From the NCBI RefSeq assembly GCF_042647465.1, contig NZ_JBHRVN010000004.1: 64,000 nucleotides of DNA. One strand, written 5' to 3'. Shown piece after piece: positions 26,760 through 34,639 of this stretch. This DNA comes from Wagnerdoeblera intermedia. Its GTDB lineage: Bacteria > Pseudomonadota > Alphaproteobacteria > Rhodobacterales > Rhodobacteraceae. The translations under genes and the position numbers were made by a program. Positions within the stretch are counted from its first letter, which is position 1. Every line of letters starts with the position of its first letter. The notes under the pieces were generated by a model. The model ran no database searches. It saw only the letters and a list, made by a program, of their open reading frames with translations, and had not been told where the DNA came from.

Positions 26760-27392
26760 ATGCGTCTTCCAGCCCTGCTTGCCGCCCTGCTGCTGTCTGC
26801 ATCCGCTGCGAAGGCCGATGTGGCGGGGGAGTTTGACTACTACGTGTTGGCGCTGAGCTGGACGCCGAACTGGTGCGCGCTCGAAGGCGACAGCCGCGGT
26901 GAGGCGCGCTGCGCGCGCGGGGGCGGCCACGGCTGGTCGCTGCACGGGCTCTGGCCACAATATGAAAGCGGCTGGCCGGATTACTGCCGCACCCGCGAAC
27001 GCGACCCTTCGCGGGCGATGACGGCCTCGATGGATGACATCATGGGATCGGCGGGTCTGGCCTGGCATCAGTGGAAAAAACATGGCCGCTGCTCGGGTCT
27101 GAGCGCGCGGGCATACTACGACCTCAGCCGTCAGGCCTTCGGTTCCGTGAAGATGCCGGAGGTCTTTGAAAAGCTCGACCGCGCGGTTCAGCTGCCTGCC
27201 CGCGTGGTCGAAGAGGCTTTCCTTGAAGCCAACCCCGGACTGCGCCCCGAGATGGTCACCGTGACATGCCGCCGCAACGACATCCAGGAAGTGCGTATCT
27301 GCCTGACCAAAGACCTCAGCCCCCGGAGCTGCGGTCGTGACGTCAGCCGCGACTGCAGCCTGAACAAAGCCAATCTGGCTCCGCCCCGCTGA
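26760..27392 (+). CDS. Secreted ribonuclease T2 family protein
   Basis: A 210-residue exported endoribonuclease. The signal peptide MRLPALLAALLLSASAAKA is probably cut after residue 19. The first active-site segment is SLHGLWPQ and the second is WHQWKKHGRCSGL. Six to eight cysteines suit disulfide formation in the periplasm. In the second segment the residue usually acidic (HEW in characterised enzymes) is glutamine. T2 enzymes cut RNA 3' to any base through a 2',3'-cyclic phosphate and may scavenge nucleotides. GGAAAGAG precedes ATG 26760. Confidence 0.92.
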   Translation: MRLPALLAALLLSASAAKADVAGEFDYYVLALSWTPNWCALEGDSRGEARCARGGGHGWSLHGLWPQYESGWPDYCRTRERDPSRAMTASMDDIMGSAGLAWHQWKKHGRCSGLSARAYYDLSRQAFGSVKMPEVFEKLDRAVQLPARVVEEAFLEANPGLRPEMVTVTCRRNDIQEVRICLTKDLSPRSCGRDVSRDCSLNKANLAPPR

Positions 27393-27447
27393 GGCCTTGC
27401 ACAGCCTGTGACCGCACCGGCAGGCCGGTGCAGTCAGAGGGCCACTG

Positions 27448-27654
27448 TTACAGGAGGGTCAGATCGCCGGCAGACGAGCGGCCGTCACGGCCGGTCAGCA
27501 GCTCAAAGCTGATCTTCTGGTTGTCATTCAGGCCTTTCAGACCGGCACGCTCAACCGCAGAAATGTGGACAAATACATCTTTGCCGCCATCATCGGGGGC
27601 AATAAAGCCGTAGCCTTTAGTCGAATTAAACCATTTTACGGTGCCGGTCGGCAT
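27448..27654 (-). CDS. Cold shock protein (CspA family)
   Basis: A 68-residue single cold-shock domain: GTVKWFNSTKGYGFI (RNP1) and VFVHISAVE (RNP2), length typical of CspA. It binds single-stranded RNA/DNA and acts as an RNA chaperone. About 140 bases of leader separate it from the thrS terminator, so it can have its own promoter and a long 5' leader, as cold shock genes often do, though I cannot prove cold induction from sequence. Confidence 0.96.
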   Translation of the reverse strand: MPTGTVKWFNSTKGYGFIAPDDGGKDVFVHISAVERAGLKGLNDNQKISFELLTGRDGRSSAGDLTLL

Positions 27655-27793
27655 TCCGTCTCTCCCAAAGTCGCGTTCCCCCGGGGTGACATACCGCGGG
27701 GACGTGGGGCAGATCCCTGAAATTCCGCACCCCGGTGAACAGGGGACTGCGCGGCAGGGACTGACGCCACTAACGGAAGTGTGAACGAAGAGA

Positions 27794-27849
27794 CAAAAAA
27801 ATCAAGCGCGGGATTTTTTACCGCAAAAACGGCAAAAAACCCCGCGCTT
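27794..27849 (-). terminator. Terminator after thrS
   Basis: On the minus strand the arms AAGCGCGGG (27841-27849) and CCCGCGCTT (27804-27812) enclose a T-rich/A-rich inner stem (TTTTTTGCCG with CGGTAAAAAA). A T run follows at 27802-27794. Confidence 0.8.
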
Positions 27850-27868
27850 TTAGACGTTTAACCCGATT

Positions 27869-29815
27869 TCAGCGCAGATCGGGTGCTTTTGCCGCCAAAG
27901 AAAGTTCGCCCAGAATTTCGTCAAGTGAGACGGTTTCGGTGCGGTTTTCGCCCAGACGGCGCACCGAAACGGTGCGGGTCTCGACCTCTTTCATGCCGAT
28001 GGCCAGGATCACCGGAACCTTGGCCACCGAATGCTCGCGGACCTTATAGTTGATCTTCTCATTGCGCATATCGGCCTCAGCACGAACCCCGGCAAGGGTC
28101 AGCGCGGTGACGACTTCTTCCACAAAGGGATCGGCGTCCGAGACGATCGAGGCGACCACAACCTGACGCGGGGCCAGCCAGAATGGCAGCTTGCCGGCGT
28201 GGTTTTCGATCAGAATGCCAATGAAGCGCTCAAACGAGCCAAGGCAGGCGCGGTGCAGCATGACGGGGCGGTGCTTGGCACCGTCTTCGCCGATATAAAC
28301 CGCATCGAGACGCTCGGGCAGGTTCGGGTCAACCTGCAGCGTGCCGCACTGCCAGTCACGGCCGATCGCATCGGTCAGCACGAATTCAAGCTTCGGGCCG
28401 TAGAAAGCGCCCTCGCCCTCCTGCAGCTCATAGCTGTGACCGGCGGCCAGAACCGCCTGAGCCAGAGCGGCTTCTGCGTGATCCCAGGACTCTTCCGAAC
28501 CGATGCGCTTTTCCGGACGGGTCGAGAGTTTGATCCGCCACTTTTCAAAGCCGAGGTCTGCATAGACTTTCGACAGGAAGGTGATGAATTTCTTCGATTC
28601 CGCCTCAATCTGCGCCGGGGTGCAGAAGATATGCGCATCATCCTGGGTAAAGCCGCGCACCCGCATGATGCCATGCAGAGCGCCCGAGGGCTCATAACGG
28701 TTGCAGGCCCCGAATTCGGCCATCCGCAGCGGCAGATCGCGGTAGGATTTCAGACCGACGTTATAGACCTGCACGTGGCAGGGGCAGTTCATCGGCTTGA
28801 GCGCATTGACGGTTTTCTGGCTGGCATGTTCTTCGTCAACTTCGACGATGAACATGTTTTCCTGGTAGTTCTGCCAGTGACCCGATTTCTCCCAGAGCAC
28901 GCGGTTCACGACCTGAGGGGTATTCACCTCCACATAGCCGTCACGGCGCTGCTGGCGGCGCATGTAGTCCTGAAGCTCGGTGTAGATCGTCCAGCCATTC
29001 GGGTGCCAGAAGACCTGACCCGGGGCTTCTTCCTGCATGTGGAAGAGGTCCATCTCACGGCCAAGCTTGCGGTGGTCGCGTTTCGCGGCCTCCTCCAGCA
29101 TGGTGAGATGGGCTTTCAGATCGTCCCGGTTGCGGAAGGCCAGGCCGTAGATGCGCTGCAGCATCGGGCGGCTCGAATCACCCAGCCAATAGGCGCCGGC
29201 CACATGGGTCAGTTTGAAGGCATCGGCCGGAACCTGACCGGTGTGCTGCAGGTGCGGACCACGGCAGAGGTCCTGCCAGTCGCCGTGCCAATACATCCGC
29301 AGCGGCTCGTCGCCGGGGATCTTGTTGACCAGCTCAACCTTATAGGGCTCGCCGCGCTCTTCGTAATAGGCCAGCGCGCGTGCACGCTCCCAGATCTCGG
29401 TGCGGACCGGATCGCGGGCGTTGATGATTTTTTTCATCTGCGCTTCGATGGTGCCCAGATCTTCCGGCGTGAAGGGCTCGGCGCGGTCGAAGTCATAGAA
29501 CCAGCCGTGGTCGCGGACCGGGCCGATGGTTACTTTGACATCGGGCCAGATCTCCTGGACCGCGCGGGCCATGATGTGGGCGAGGTCGTGGCGGATCAGC
29601 TCCAGCGCTGCGCCTTCGTCCTGCAGGGTGTTGATCGAGATGCGGGCATCCGTCTCAATCGGCCACTGCAGATCGTAATGCGCGCCATTGACCATCGCCG
29701 AGATGGCCTTTTTGCCAAGCGAGGTCGAAATCGACGCGGCGACTTCGCCGGCGGTCACGCCTGCCGGAAACTCACGCACATTGCCATCAGGGAAAGTAAG
29801 AGAAATCTGGCTCAT
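27869..29815 (-). CDS. thrS: Threonyl-tRNA synthetase
   Basis: A 648-residue class II synthetase charging tRNA-Thr. The N-terminal TGS domain spans residues 1-60, followed by the editing domain with its HDLAH and C-H motifs and the catalytic core. The zinc ligand Cys lies in MNCPCHVQVYN; motif 2 (MRVRGFTQDDAHIFC) and motif 3 are present; the C-terminal anticodon-binding domain covers about the last 100 residues. The frame extends to 29845, but MSQISLTFPDG at 29815 has GAGGAG upstream and matches the family. No T-box or other leader structure is evident. Confidence 0.98.
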   Translation of the reverse strand: MSQISLTFPDGNVREFPAGVTAGEVAASISTSLGKKAISAMVNGAHYDLQWPIETDARISINTLQDEGAALELIRHDLAHIMARAVQEIWPDVKVTIGPVRDHGWFYDFDRAEPFTPEDLGTIEAQMKKIINARDPVRTEIWERARALAYYEERGEPYKVELVNKIPGDEPLRMYWHGDWQDLCRGPHLQHTGQVPADAFKLTHVAGAYWLGDSSRPMLQRIYGLAFRNRDDLKAHLTMLEEAAKRDHRKLGREMDLFHMQEEAPGQVFWHPNGWTIYTELQDYMRRQQRRDGYVEVNTPQVVNRVLWEKSGHWQNYQENMFIVEVDEEHASQKTVNALKPMNCPCHVQVYNVGLKSYRDLPLRMAEFGACNRYEPSGALHGIMRVRGFTQDDAHIFCTPAQIEAESKKFITFLSKVYADLGFEKWRIKLSTRPEKRIGSEESWDHAEAALAQAVLAAGHSYELQEGEGAFYGPKLEFVLTDAIGRDWQCGTLQVDPNLPERLDAVYIGEDGAKHRPVMLHRACLGSFERFIGILIENHAGKLPFWLAPRQVVVASIVSDADPFVEEVVTALTLAGVRAEADMRNEKINYKVREHSVAKVPVILAIGMKEVETRTVSVRRLGENRTETVSLDEILGELSLAAKAPDLR

Positions 29816-29996
29816 CTGGCCACTCCTCGTCGGTCTGGCGCCCACGGAACGCCCGGTTGCGGGTTATAACGGCGCACATCTGAACCTGTGGGACCAGAGC
29901 GTCAAGCGGAAAGACCCCCGGCAGGATCGATACCAGATTGATCGGCGCCGGCGTCCGTGCAACCCTGGAGTGATTGAACCTCCATCGGTTGAGATA

Positions 29997-30272
29997 ATGA
30001 TCCGGATTTCTCTTGTGACTTTGGTTCTGCTGAGCCCCTCGCTCGCGCAGGCTTTCTGCTATGAGCCGCCTGCCCCCGCCTGTGCGCAGGGCTGGACCGC
30101 TTTTGCCAACAGCTTTGAAGCCGATCAATGCCGCCGCGAGGTCGAGCGGTTTGAGGCAGAGACGACCGAATTCGGCCGCTGTCAGATCCTGGAGATGGAG
30201 GAGAAGATCCGCCGGAAAGCCGGTGAGGTCGAAATGACCATCATGAGTTTCAACCGCCGCCTGTCGATGTAA
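29997..30272 (+). CDS. Small secreted hypothetical protein
   Basis: A 91-residue protein with a clear signal peptide (MIRISLVTLVLLSPSLAQA, cleavage probable after residue 19). The mature part has four cysteines (in FCYE, PACAQ, DQCRR and GRCQI) and a charged helical segment (EVERFEAETTEFGRC). The cysteine spacing suggests disulfides in the periplasm. I recognise no family. The ribosome site is weak (GTTGAG). The frame is open far upstream, but only this start gives a signal peptide. It could be a lone unit, because neighbours on both sides run on the minus strand. Confidence 0.6.
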   Translation: MIRISLVTLVLLSPSLAQAFCYEPPAPACAQGWTAFANSFEADQCRREVERFEAETTEFGRCQILEMEEKIRRKAGEVEMTIMSFNRRLSM

Positions 30273-30297
30273 CCCCGCGCGCCATGCGCGCAAAAGG

Positions 30298-30325
30298 GAG
30301 GGGGCGTCACCGCCCCCTCTGTGGA
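30298..30325 (-). terminator. Terminator after the outer-membrane protein gene
   Basis: A perfect 9-bp stem (GAGGGGGCG 30298-30306, loop TCAC, CGCCCCCTC 30311-30319). On the minus strand CCCTTTTG follows. Confidence 0.7.
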
Positions 30326-31195
30326 TCAGAACACTTTGGTGAAGCGGATCTGCGCGAGCGGCTCGTTTTTAAAGCCGCCCTTCACTTCGGTGTCTTTGCC
30401 CAGCATCAACTGCACCTGGGTGGTCGGATTGACGAATTTCGACGCCAGCAGGCGGACCTGTTTGAACTCAGTCTTCTGGCCTGCCGACGCGCCGTTCACG
30501 AAAAGATCGCCGCCGGATTTTTCGGTATAGCCCAGCGAGAAGGCGGTGGTCTCATCCCACTGATACCGCAGATAGGCCTGGGCCTGATAGGTGGTGTCCT
30601 GGCTGATGGCGGTACCGTCTTTGGTGAAATCGCGGTAGATATTGGCCTCAGCCGCCGCATCGAGGAAGAAGCCGTGGCCAAGCCCCTGGACCATGCCCAG
30701 CTGGGGGGTGAAGCTCCATCCGCCGGTCGCGACGGAGACGTGGCCCGGCTCATAAGTGCCGGTCGGTGCGGTCACAAAACCCGAGAGGCCGAAGGTGGTG
30801 CCGGTCGGCTCTGCCGAGACCATCGGGAACCAGGTCACGCCCAGCGTCAGATCGCCGAAGCCGTTTTTGACCGGCTGATCCGCGCCGCCGATCCGGGCGG
30901 TACTGAATTTGCCCATGGGCGCGATGGCGTGGAAGGCGAACTTCTGCCCCGCAAGCTCGCGGTAATGCACCGCACGCAGGATCAGCACATTGGCGTTCAG
31001 TTTCGAGGCGGGAACCGCGCTGCCATCAGTAGCGCGGAAGCTGTCGGCACGCTGGTTCTGCACATAGGCAATGGCGAGGGTGCGCCCGTCCCCGACCCAG
31101 GCGTAATCGCCCGGCTGCACATCTGCAGCCAGAGCCGGCGCAGCAGTAAGGACCGTGGCTGCCAGGGCAGCCGATACAAAGTTTACACGTTTCAT
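30326..31195 (-). CDS. Outer-membrane transporter-like protein (phenol MetA-pathway family)
   Basis: A 289-residue exported beta-barrel candidate. The signal peptide MKRVNFVSAALAATVLTAAPALA is followed by alternating amphipathic strands and ends in phenylalanine (RFTKVF), as outer-membrane proteins do. The region NGFGDLTLGVTWFPM and later strands fit the MetA-pathway of phenol degradation family, annotated as putative transporters. Substrate unknown. The frame is open to 31390, but the signal peptide and AGGAA fix the start at 31195. An inverted repeat lies in its upstream region. Confidence 0.8.
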   Translation of the reverse strand: MKRVNFVSAALAATVLTAAPALAADVQPGDYAWVGDGRTLAIAYVQNQRADSFRATDGSAVPASKLNANVLILRAVHYRELAGQKFAFHAIAPMGKFSTARIGGADQPVKNGFGDLTLGVTWFPMVSAEPTGTTFGLSGFVTAPTGTYEPGHVSVATGGWSFTPQLGMVQGLGHGFFLDAAAEANIYRDFTKDGTAISQDTTYQAQAYLRYQWDETTAFSLGYTEKSGGDLFVNGASAGQKTEFKQVRLLASKFVNPTTQVQLMLGKDTEVKGGFKNEPLAQIRFTKVF

Positions 31196-31303
31196 ACTTA
31201 TATTCCTGCAGCCCGCAGGCCCTCTTCCGCGGGATGCCGGAAGAACGGGGACCGAAGCTGACGGCCTGCCCGCTACGCCCGGACGAGGGGCGGTGCAAGA
31301 ACT

Positions 31304-31319
31304 GTATACCGTGATATAC
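31304..31319. promoter_or_regulatory. Inverted repeat in the divergent outer-membrane protein/hydrolase spacer
   Basis: GTATA (31304-31308) and TATAC (31315-31319) flank CCGTGA within the 249-bp spacer between the divergent genes at 31195 and 31445. It resembles a small regulator operator or part of a promoter -10. No family can be assigned. Confidence 0.3.
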
Positions 31320-31444
31320 CGCAAATCCCCGCCGACTGACACTTTGCCGCAGCCCGCAGGTCCGTCCGCGCTCAGAATAAAAGCCCCCATGGTCGCAGCG
31401 GATGCGGACTGCTAGGGTTACACCAGCCTATGAAGGAGCCTGTC

Positions 31445-32191
31445 ATGCCTGAATTCCTGACCACCCCAGAGGGCCGCCGCATCGCGTATCACCGCACCAC
31501 CGGCGCGGGTCCCGGCATTGTGTTCTGCGGCGGGTTCCGCTCCGACATGCAGGGGTCAAAGGCGCAATATCTGGAAGCATGGGCGAAGTCGCAGGGCCGA
31601 GCCTTTGTGCGCTTTGACTATTCCGGCCATGGCGAAAGCGGCGGCGATTTCCTTGACGGGGCGATCGGCGACTGGCTCAGCGATGCCCGCGCGGTGCTTG
31701 CCGCGCTGACCGAAGGCCCGCAGATCCTGGTGGGTTCCTCTATGGGGGGCTGGATTTCGCTGCTGCTTGCGCGCGAGCAGCCTGAGCGCCTGGCAGGCTT
31801 TGTCGGCATCGCCGCCGCGCCGGATTTCACGGAAGACGGCTTCTGGGCCGGCTTCACCCCCGCCCAGCGCGCCGAGATTGAGGCGGGCCGTCCTGTGGAT
31901 GTCCCTTCGGATTATGAGGCGCCCTATCAGATCACGCCGCGGCTGATCGCGGACGGGCGCGACCATCTGATCCTGCGCAGCCCGCTCCCGCTTTCGGTGC
32001 CCGCGCGTTTCCTTCTGGGCACCGCCGATACCGCCGTCTCGGCAGAGACCACCCTGCGGCTTCTGGATCACCTGGAGGGGGACGACATCCGCCTGACCCT
32101 GGTGAAGGGCGCAGATCACCGCTTCTCAGACCCGGAATGCCTTGATCTGATCACGGCGGCGATTGACGATGTGAGCAGGCGCGCGGGTTAA
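31445..32191 (+). CDS. Alpha/beta hydrolase (ABHD10-like)
   Basis: A 248-residue serine hydrolase. The nucleophile elbow is GSSMGGW with Ser99, the oxyanion strand segment is FCGGFRSDMQGSKA, and the C-terminal catalytic His is in GADHRFSD. The pattern matches the ABHD10/mycophenolic-acid glucuronide esterase or depalmitoylase-like group; substrate unknown. An upstream ATG (31430) is in frame, but AAGGAG at 31433-31438 places initiation at 31445. It is followed after one base by a second hydrolase, so the two are likely one transcription unit. Confidence 0.88.
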   Translation: MPEFLTTPEGRRIAYHRTTGAGPGIVFCGGFRSDMQGSKAQYLEAWAKSQGRAFVRFDYSGHGESGGDFLDGAIGDWLSDARAVLAALTEGPQILVGSSMGGWISLLLAREQPERLAGFVGIAAAPDFTEDGFWAGFTPAQRAEIEAGRPVDVPSDYEAPYQITPRLIADGRDHLILRSPLPLSVPARFLLGTADTAVSAETTLRLLDHLEGDDIRLTLVKGADHRFSDPECLDLITAAIDDVSRRAG

Positions 32192-32192
32192 G

Positions 32193-33197
32193 ATGCGGCG
32201 GCTGTTGCGGATGCTCTTTGCCTCGCTCGCCCTTTTTGTCCTTCTGATGGTGGCTCTGGCGCTCTGGCCGCGGGATCGCAGCCTGAGCCTGCCTGCCGTA
32301 GATGAGGCCGCAATCCTGCGCGATCCGGCCGCTTATCTTGCGACCCGTGAGGCGGCCTTCCCCGATATCATTCCGGGCACGCAAAAGCGCATCCTCTGGC
32401 ACGGGGCCCCGAGCGAAAAGACGCCGCTTTCCGTGATCTATCTGCATGGCTTCACCGCCAGCTCGGAAGAGACGCGACCGGTCCCGGACGAGGTGGCGAA
32501 GGCTCTCGGGGCCAATCTCTTTTTCACACGCTTTGCCGGCCATGGTCGCGGCGCCGCAGCCATGGCCGAGCCTTCCGCCGAAGACTGGATGGCCGATCTG
32601 GCAGAGGCGCTGAGCGTGGGGGCCGCCATCGGAGAGCGGGTTCTCGTCATCGCGACCTCTCAGGGCGCCTCGGTGCTGACGGCGGGCCTTGGCACGCCTG
32701 GGCTGCGCGAGGCCCTGCCCTTTGCCGACCGCATTGCCGGGGTGGTGATGATCGCGCCGAATTTCCGCCTGGCCGATCCGCTGCGCGCCTTTGCCAGCGA
32801 TCTGCCGGGAGCGGGGGTGATCATGCCGCTGCTGATCGGCGACACGATCCGCGCCGAGGTCCGCAGCCCGGAACATGAAAAGTTCTGGAACACGAGCTAT
32901 CCCACCCGCTCGGCCCTGCCCATGGCCAGACTCCTGCGCGCGGCGCGGGCGGCTGAGACGCAGGCGATCGACCTGCCGCTGCTGCTTTTGCGCTCTCCGC
33001 AGGACAAAGTGGTCAGCAATGCCGCGACCGATAAGGTGATCGGCCCCTGGAAAGGCCCGGTTGAGCGGGTGGAGTTTCCCAAGGTACCGGGCATGGATGC
33101 AGGCGCTCATGTGATCGCCGGTCGCATCCGCTCTCCGGGGATGACAGAGGCGGTGGTCGCAGCCATCACCCGCTGGGCCGGGCAGCATCTGAACTGA
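32193..33197 (+). CDS. Membrane-anchored alpha/beta hydrolase
   Basis: A 334-residue protein with an N-terminal hydrophobic anchor (LLRMLFASLALFVLLMVALA), so the enzyme part is probably periplasmic. YLHGFTASSEETRPVPDE is the oxyanion region. The nucleophile elbow reads ATSQGAS (Ser156), with Ala in place of the usual first Gly. GMDAGAHVIAG near the C-terminus supplies a His candidate. Substrate unknown, perhaps a lipid or ester. It follows the preceding hydrolase by one base. A terminator follows at 33197. Confidence 0.85.
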   Translation: MRRLLRMLFASLALFVLLMVALALWPRDRSLSLPAVDEAAILRDPAAYLATREAAFPDIIPGTQKRILWHGAPSEKTPLSVIYLHGFTASSEETRPVPDEVAKALGANLFFTRFAGHGRGAAAMAEPSAEDWMADLAEALSVGAAIGERVLVIATSQGASVLTAGLGTPGLREALPFADRIAGVVMIAPNFRLADPLRAFASDLPGAGVIMPLLIGDTIRAEVRSPEHEKFWNTSYPTRSALPMARLLRAARAAETQAIDLPLLLLRSPQDKVVSNAATDKVIGPWKGPVERVEFPKVPGMDAGAHVIAGRIRSPGMTEAVVAAITRWAGQHLN

Positions 33198-33228
33198 AAA
33201 GGCGGGCCGATCCGGCCCGCCTTTTCTT
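33197..33228. terminator. Bidirectional terminator between hydrolase and phaZ
   Basis: A perfect stem AAAAGGCGGGCCG / CGGCCCGCCTTTT (33197-33209, 33213-33225) with T-rich flanks on both strands. It serves the hydrolase (+) and phaZ (-). Confidence 0.85.
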
Positions 33229-33243
33229 AAACTGTCACAAATT

Positions 33244-34536
33244 TCAGGCGCGGCGGGCACGGCGCGGCGCGGGCCTTGCGGCAGCGGCGTCAGATCCCGC
33301 CTCAGGCGCCGCGCTGGCATCCATGAAATCCAGCACCAGCGGACGAATGTTATTGCGCCAGGACTTACCTGCGAAAATGCCGTAATGCCCCGCACCCGGT
33401 TCCAGATGGCGGGCCTTTTTCGCTTCCGGCAGGCCGGTCAGCAGATCGAGCGCCGCCACACATTGGCCAGGGGCCGAGATGTCATCATTCGCCCCCTCAA
33501 CGGTCATCACGGAGACCGAAGAGACCGCCCCGATGTCGACCCGGCGACCGGCGACGGTGAAGGCATTGCGGGCAATCTCGCCGTTTTTGAAAATGCGCTC
33601 GACGGTGGAGAGATAGAACTCCGCCGTCATATCCATCACGGCCAGATATTCGTCGTAGAAGGTGTTATGGGCGTCATGCTCACCAGCCGTGCCCATGGCT
33701 TCGGCATAGATCTGATCGGTGAAGGCCTTGCCGTGACGCTCAGCATTCATCGACATGAAACCCGAAAGCTGCAGAAGGCCCGGATAGACCAGCCGCCCGG
33801 CCCCTGCATATTTAAAACCAACACGCTGGATGGCGAACTGCTCAAGCTGGCCCATGGTCACGCGGCGGCCGAAATCGGTCACATCGGTCGCGGCGGCATC
33901 GGGATCGATCGGCCCGCCGATGAGGATCAGGCTCTTGGGCTGCGCAGCCGGGTCTTCTTCGGCGAGATAGGCGGTGGCCGCCAGCGCCAGCGGCGCGGGC
34001 TGACAGATCGCAATCACATGGGTATCGGGGCCGAGGTGGCGCAGGAAATCCACCAGATAGAGGGTGTAATCCTCAATATCGAATTTGCCTTCTGAGACCG
34101 GGATATCGCGGGCGTTGTGCCAGTCGGTGACATAGACATCACAATCGGGCAGCAGAGAGAGAACCGTTGAGCGCACCAGCGTCGCGTAATGGCCCGACAT
34201 CGGCGCGACGATCAGCACTTTGCGGCTGCGCGATTCCAGGCCCGCGACCCTGAAATGCACCAGATCGCCGAAGGGACGCGGCACCACCACTTCGGTCGAG
34301 ACCAGATGGTCACGCCCGTCATCACCCAGAATGGTGCGGATGCCCCAGTCAGGCTTGATAACCATGCGCGCAAAGCTGCGCTCGGTCACACGGCCCCAGG
34401 CTGAGAGCATCTTGAAAGCGGGATTTGGCGCCAGACCCCAAACGGGGTTTGAAGCAAAAGCCCGCGCCGTGGCACCCATCCATTCGTTGGTGTTGCGCAC
34501 AGCTTCCATCATGTCATAGGTGGCCGTATATTTCAT
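33244..34536 (-). CDS. phaZ: Intracellular polyhydroxyalkanoate depolymerase
   Basis: A 430-residue enzyme that mobilises stored poly(3-hydroxybutyrate) granules. The nucleophile is a cysteine in AICQPA (Cys179), as usual for intracellular PhaZ, and VTDWHNARDIP is a family signature. The C-terminal His lies in GAGHYGIFAGKSWR. The last 30 residues are Ala/Arg-rich. The frame extends to 34587, but MKYTATYDMMEAVRNT at 34536 with CAGGAG upstream is the conserved start. It is divergent from phaC over 103 bp that include a TGC-rich motif. Confidence 0.95.
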   Translation of the reverse strand: MKYTATYDMMEAVRNTNEWMGATARAFASNPVWGLAPNPAFKMLSAWGRVTERSFARMVIKPDWGIRTILGDDGRDHLVSTEVVVPRPFGDLVHFRVAGLESRSRKVLIVAPMSGHYATLVRSTVLSLLPDCDVYVTDWHNARDIPVSEGKFDIEDYTLYLVDFLRHLGPDTHVIAICQPAPLALAATAYLAEEDPAAQPKSLILIGGPIDPDAAATDVTDFGRRVTMGQLEQFAIQRVGFKYAGAGRLVYPGLLQLSGFMSMNAERHGKAFTDQIYAEAMGTAGEHDAHNTFYDEYLAVMDMTAEFYLSTVERIFKNGEIARNAFTVAGRRVDIGAVSSVSVMTVEGANDDISAPGQCVAALDLLTGLPEAKKARHLEPGAGHYGIFAGKSWRNNIRPLVLDFMDASAAPEAGSDAAAARPAPRRARRA

Positions 34537-34601
34537 TCGGATCTCCTGTCCCCGCAGAGAGCGGCTGCAAAACTTCTCGCTTTTCAAGGGCTGAGGCCAT
34601 T

Positions 34602-34615
34602 ATGCTGCACCAGCA
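34602..34615. promoter_or_regulatory. TGC-rich motif between phaZ and phaC, candidate PhaR site
   Basis: ATGCTGCACCAGCA lies 25-38 bases before phaC. Its first nine bases are identical to the right arm of the phaP operator (36469-36477). PhaR repressors of Paracoccus-type bacteria bind TGC-rich sites; binding here is inferred. Confidence 0.5.
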
Positions 34616-34639
34616 AAATGATAGGGGGGATTTTTTTGC

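Noticed and set aside
29816..29996. Possible T-box or other tRNA-sensing leader before thrS
   Set aside because: No T-box sequence or specifier hairpin is visible. Such leaders are not expected in this group.
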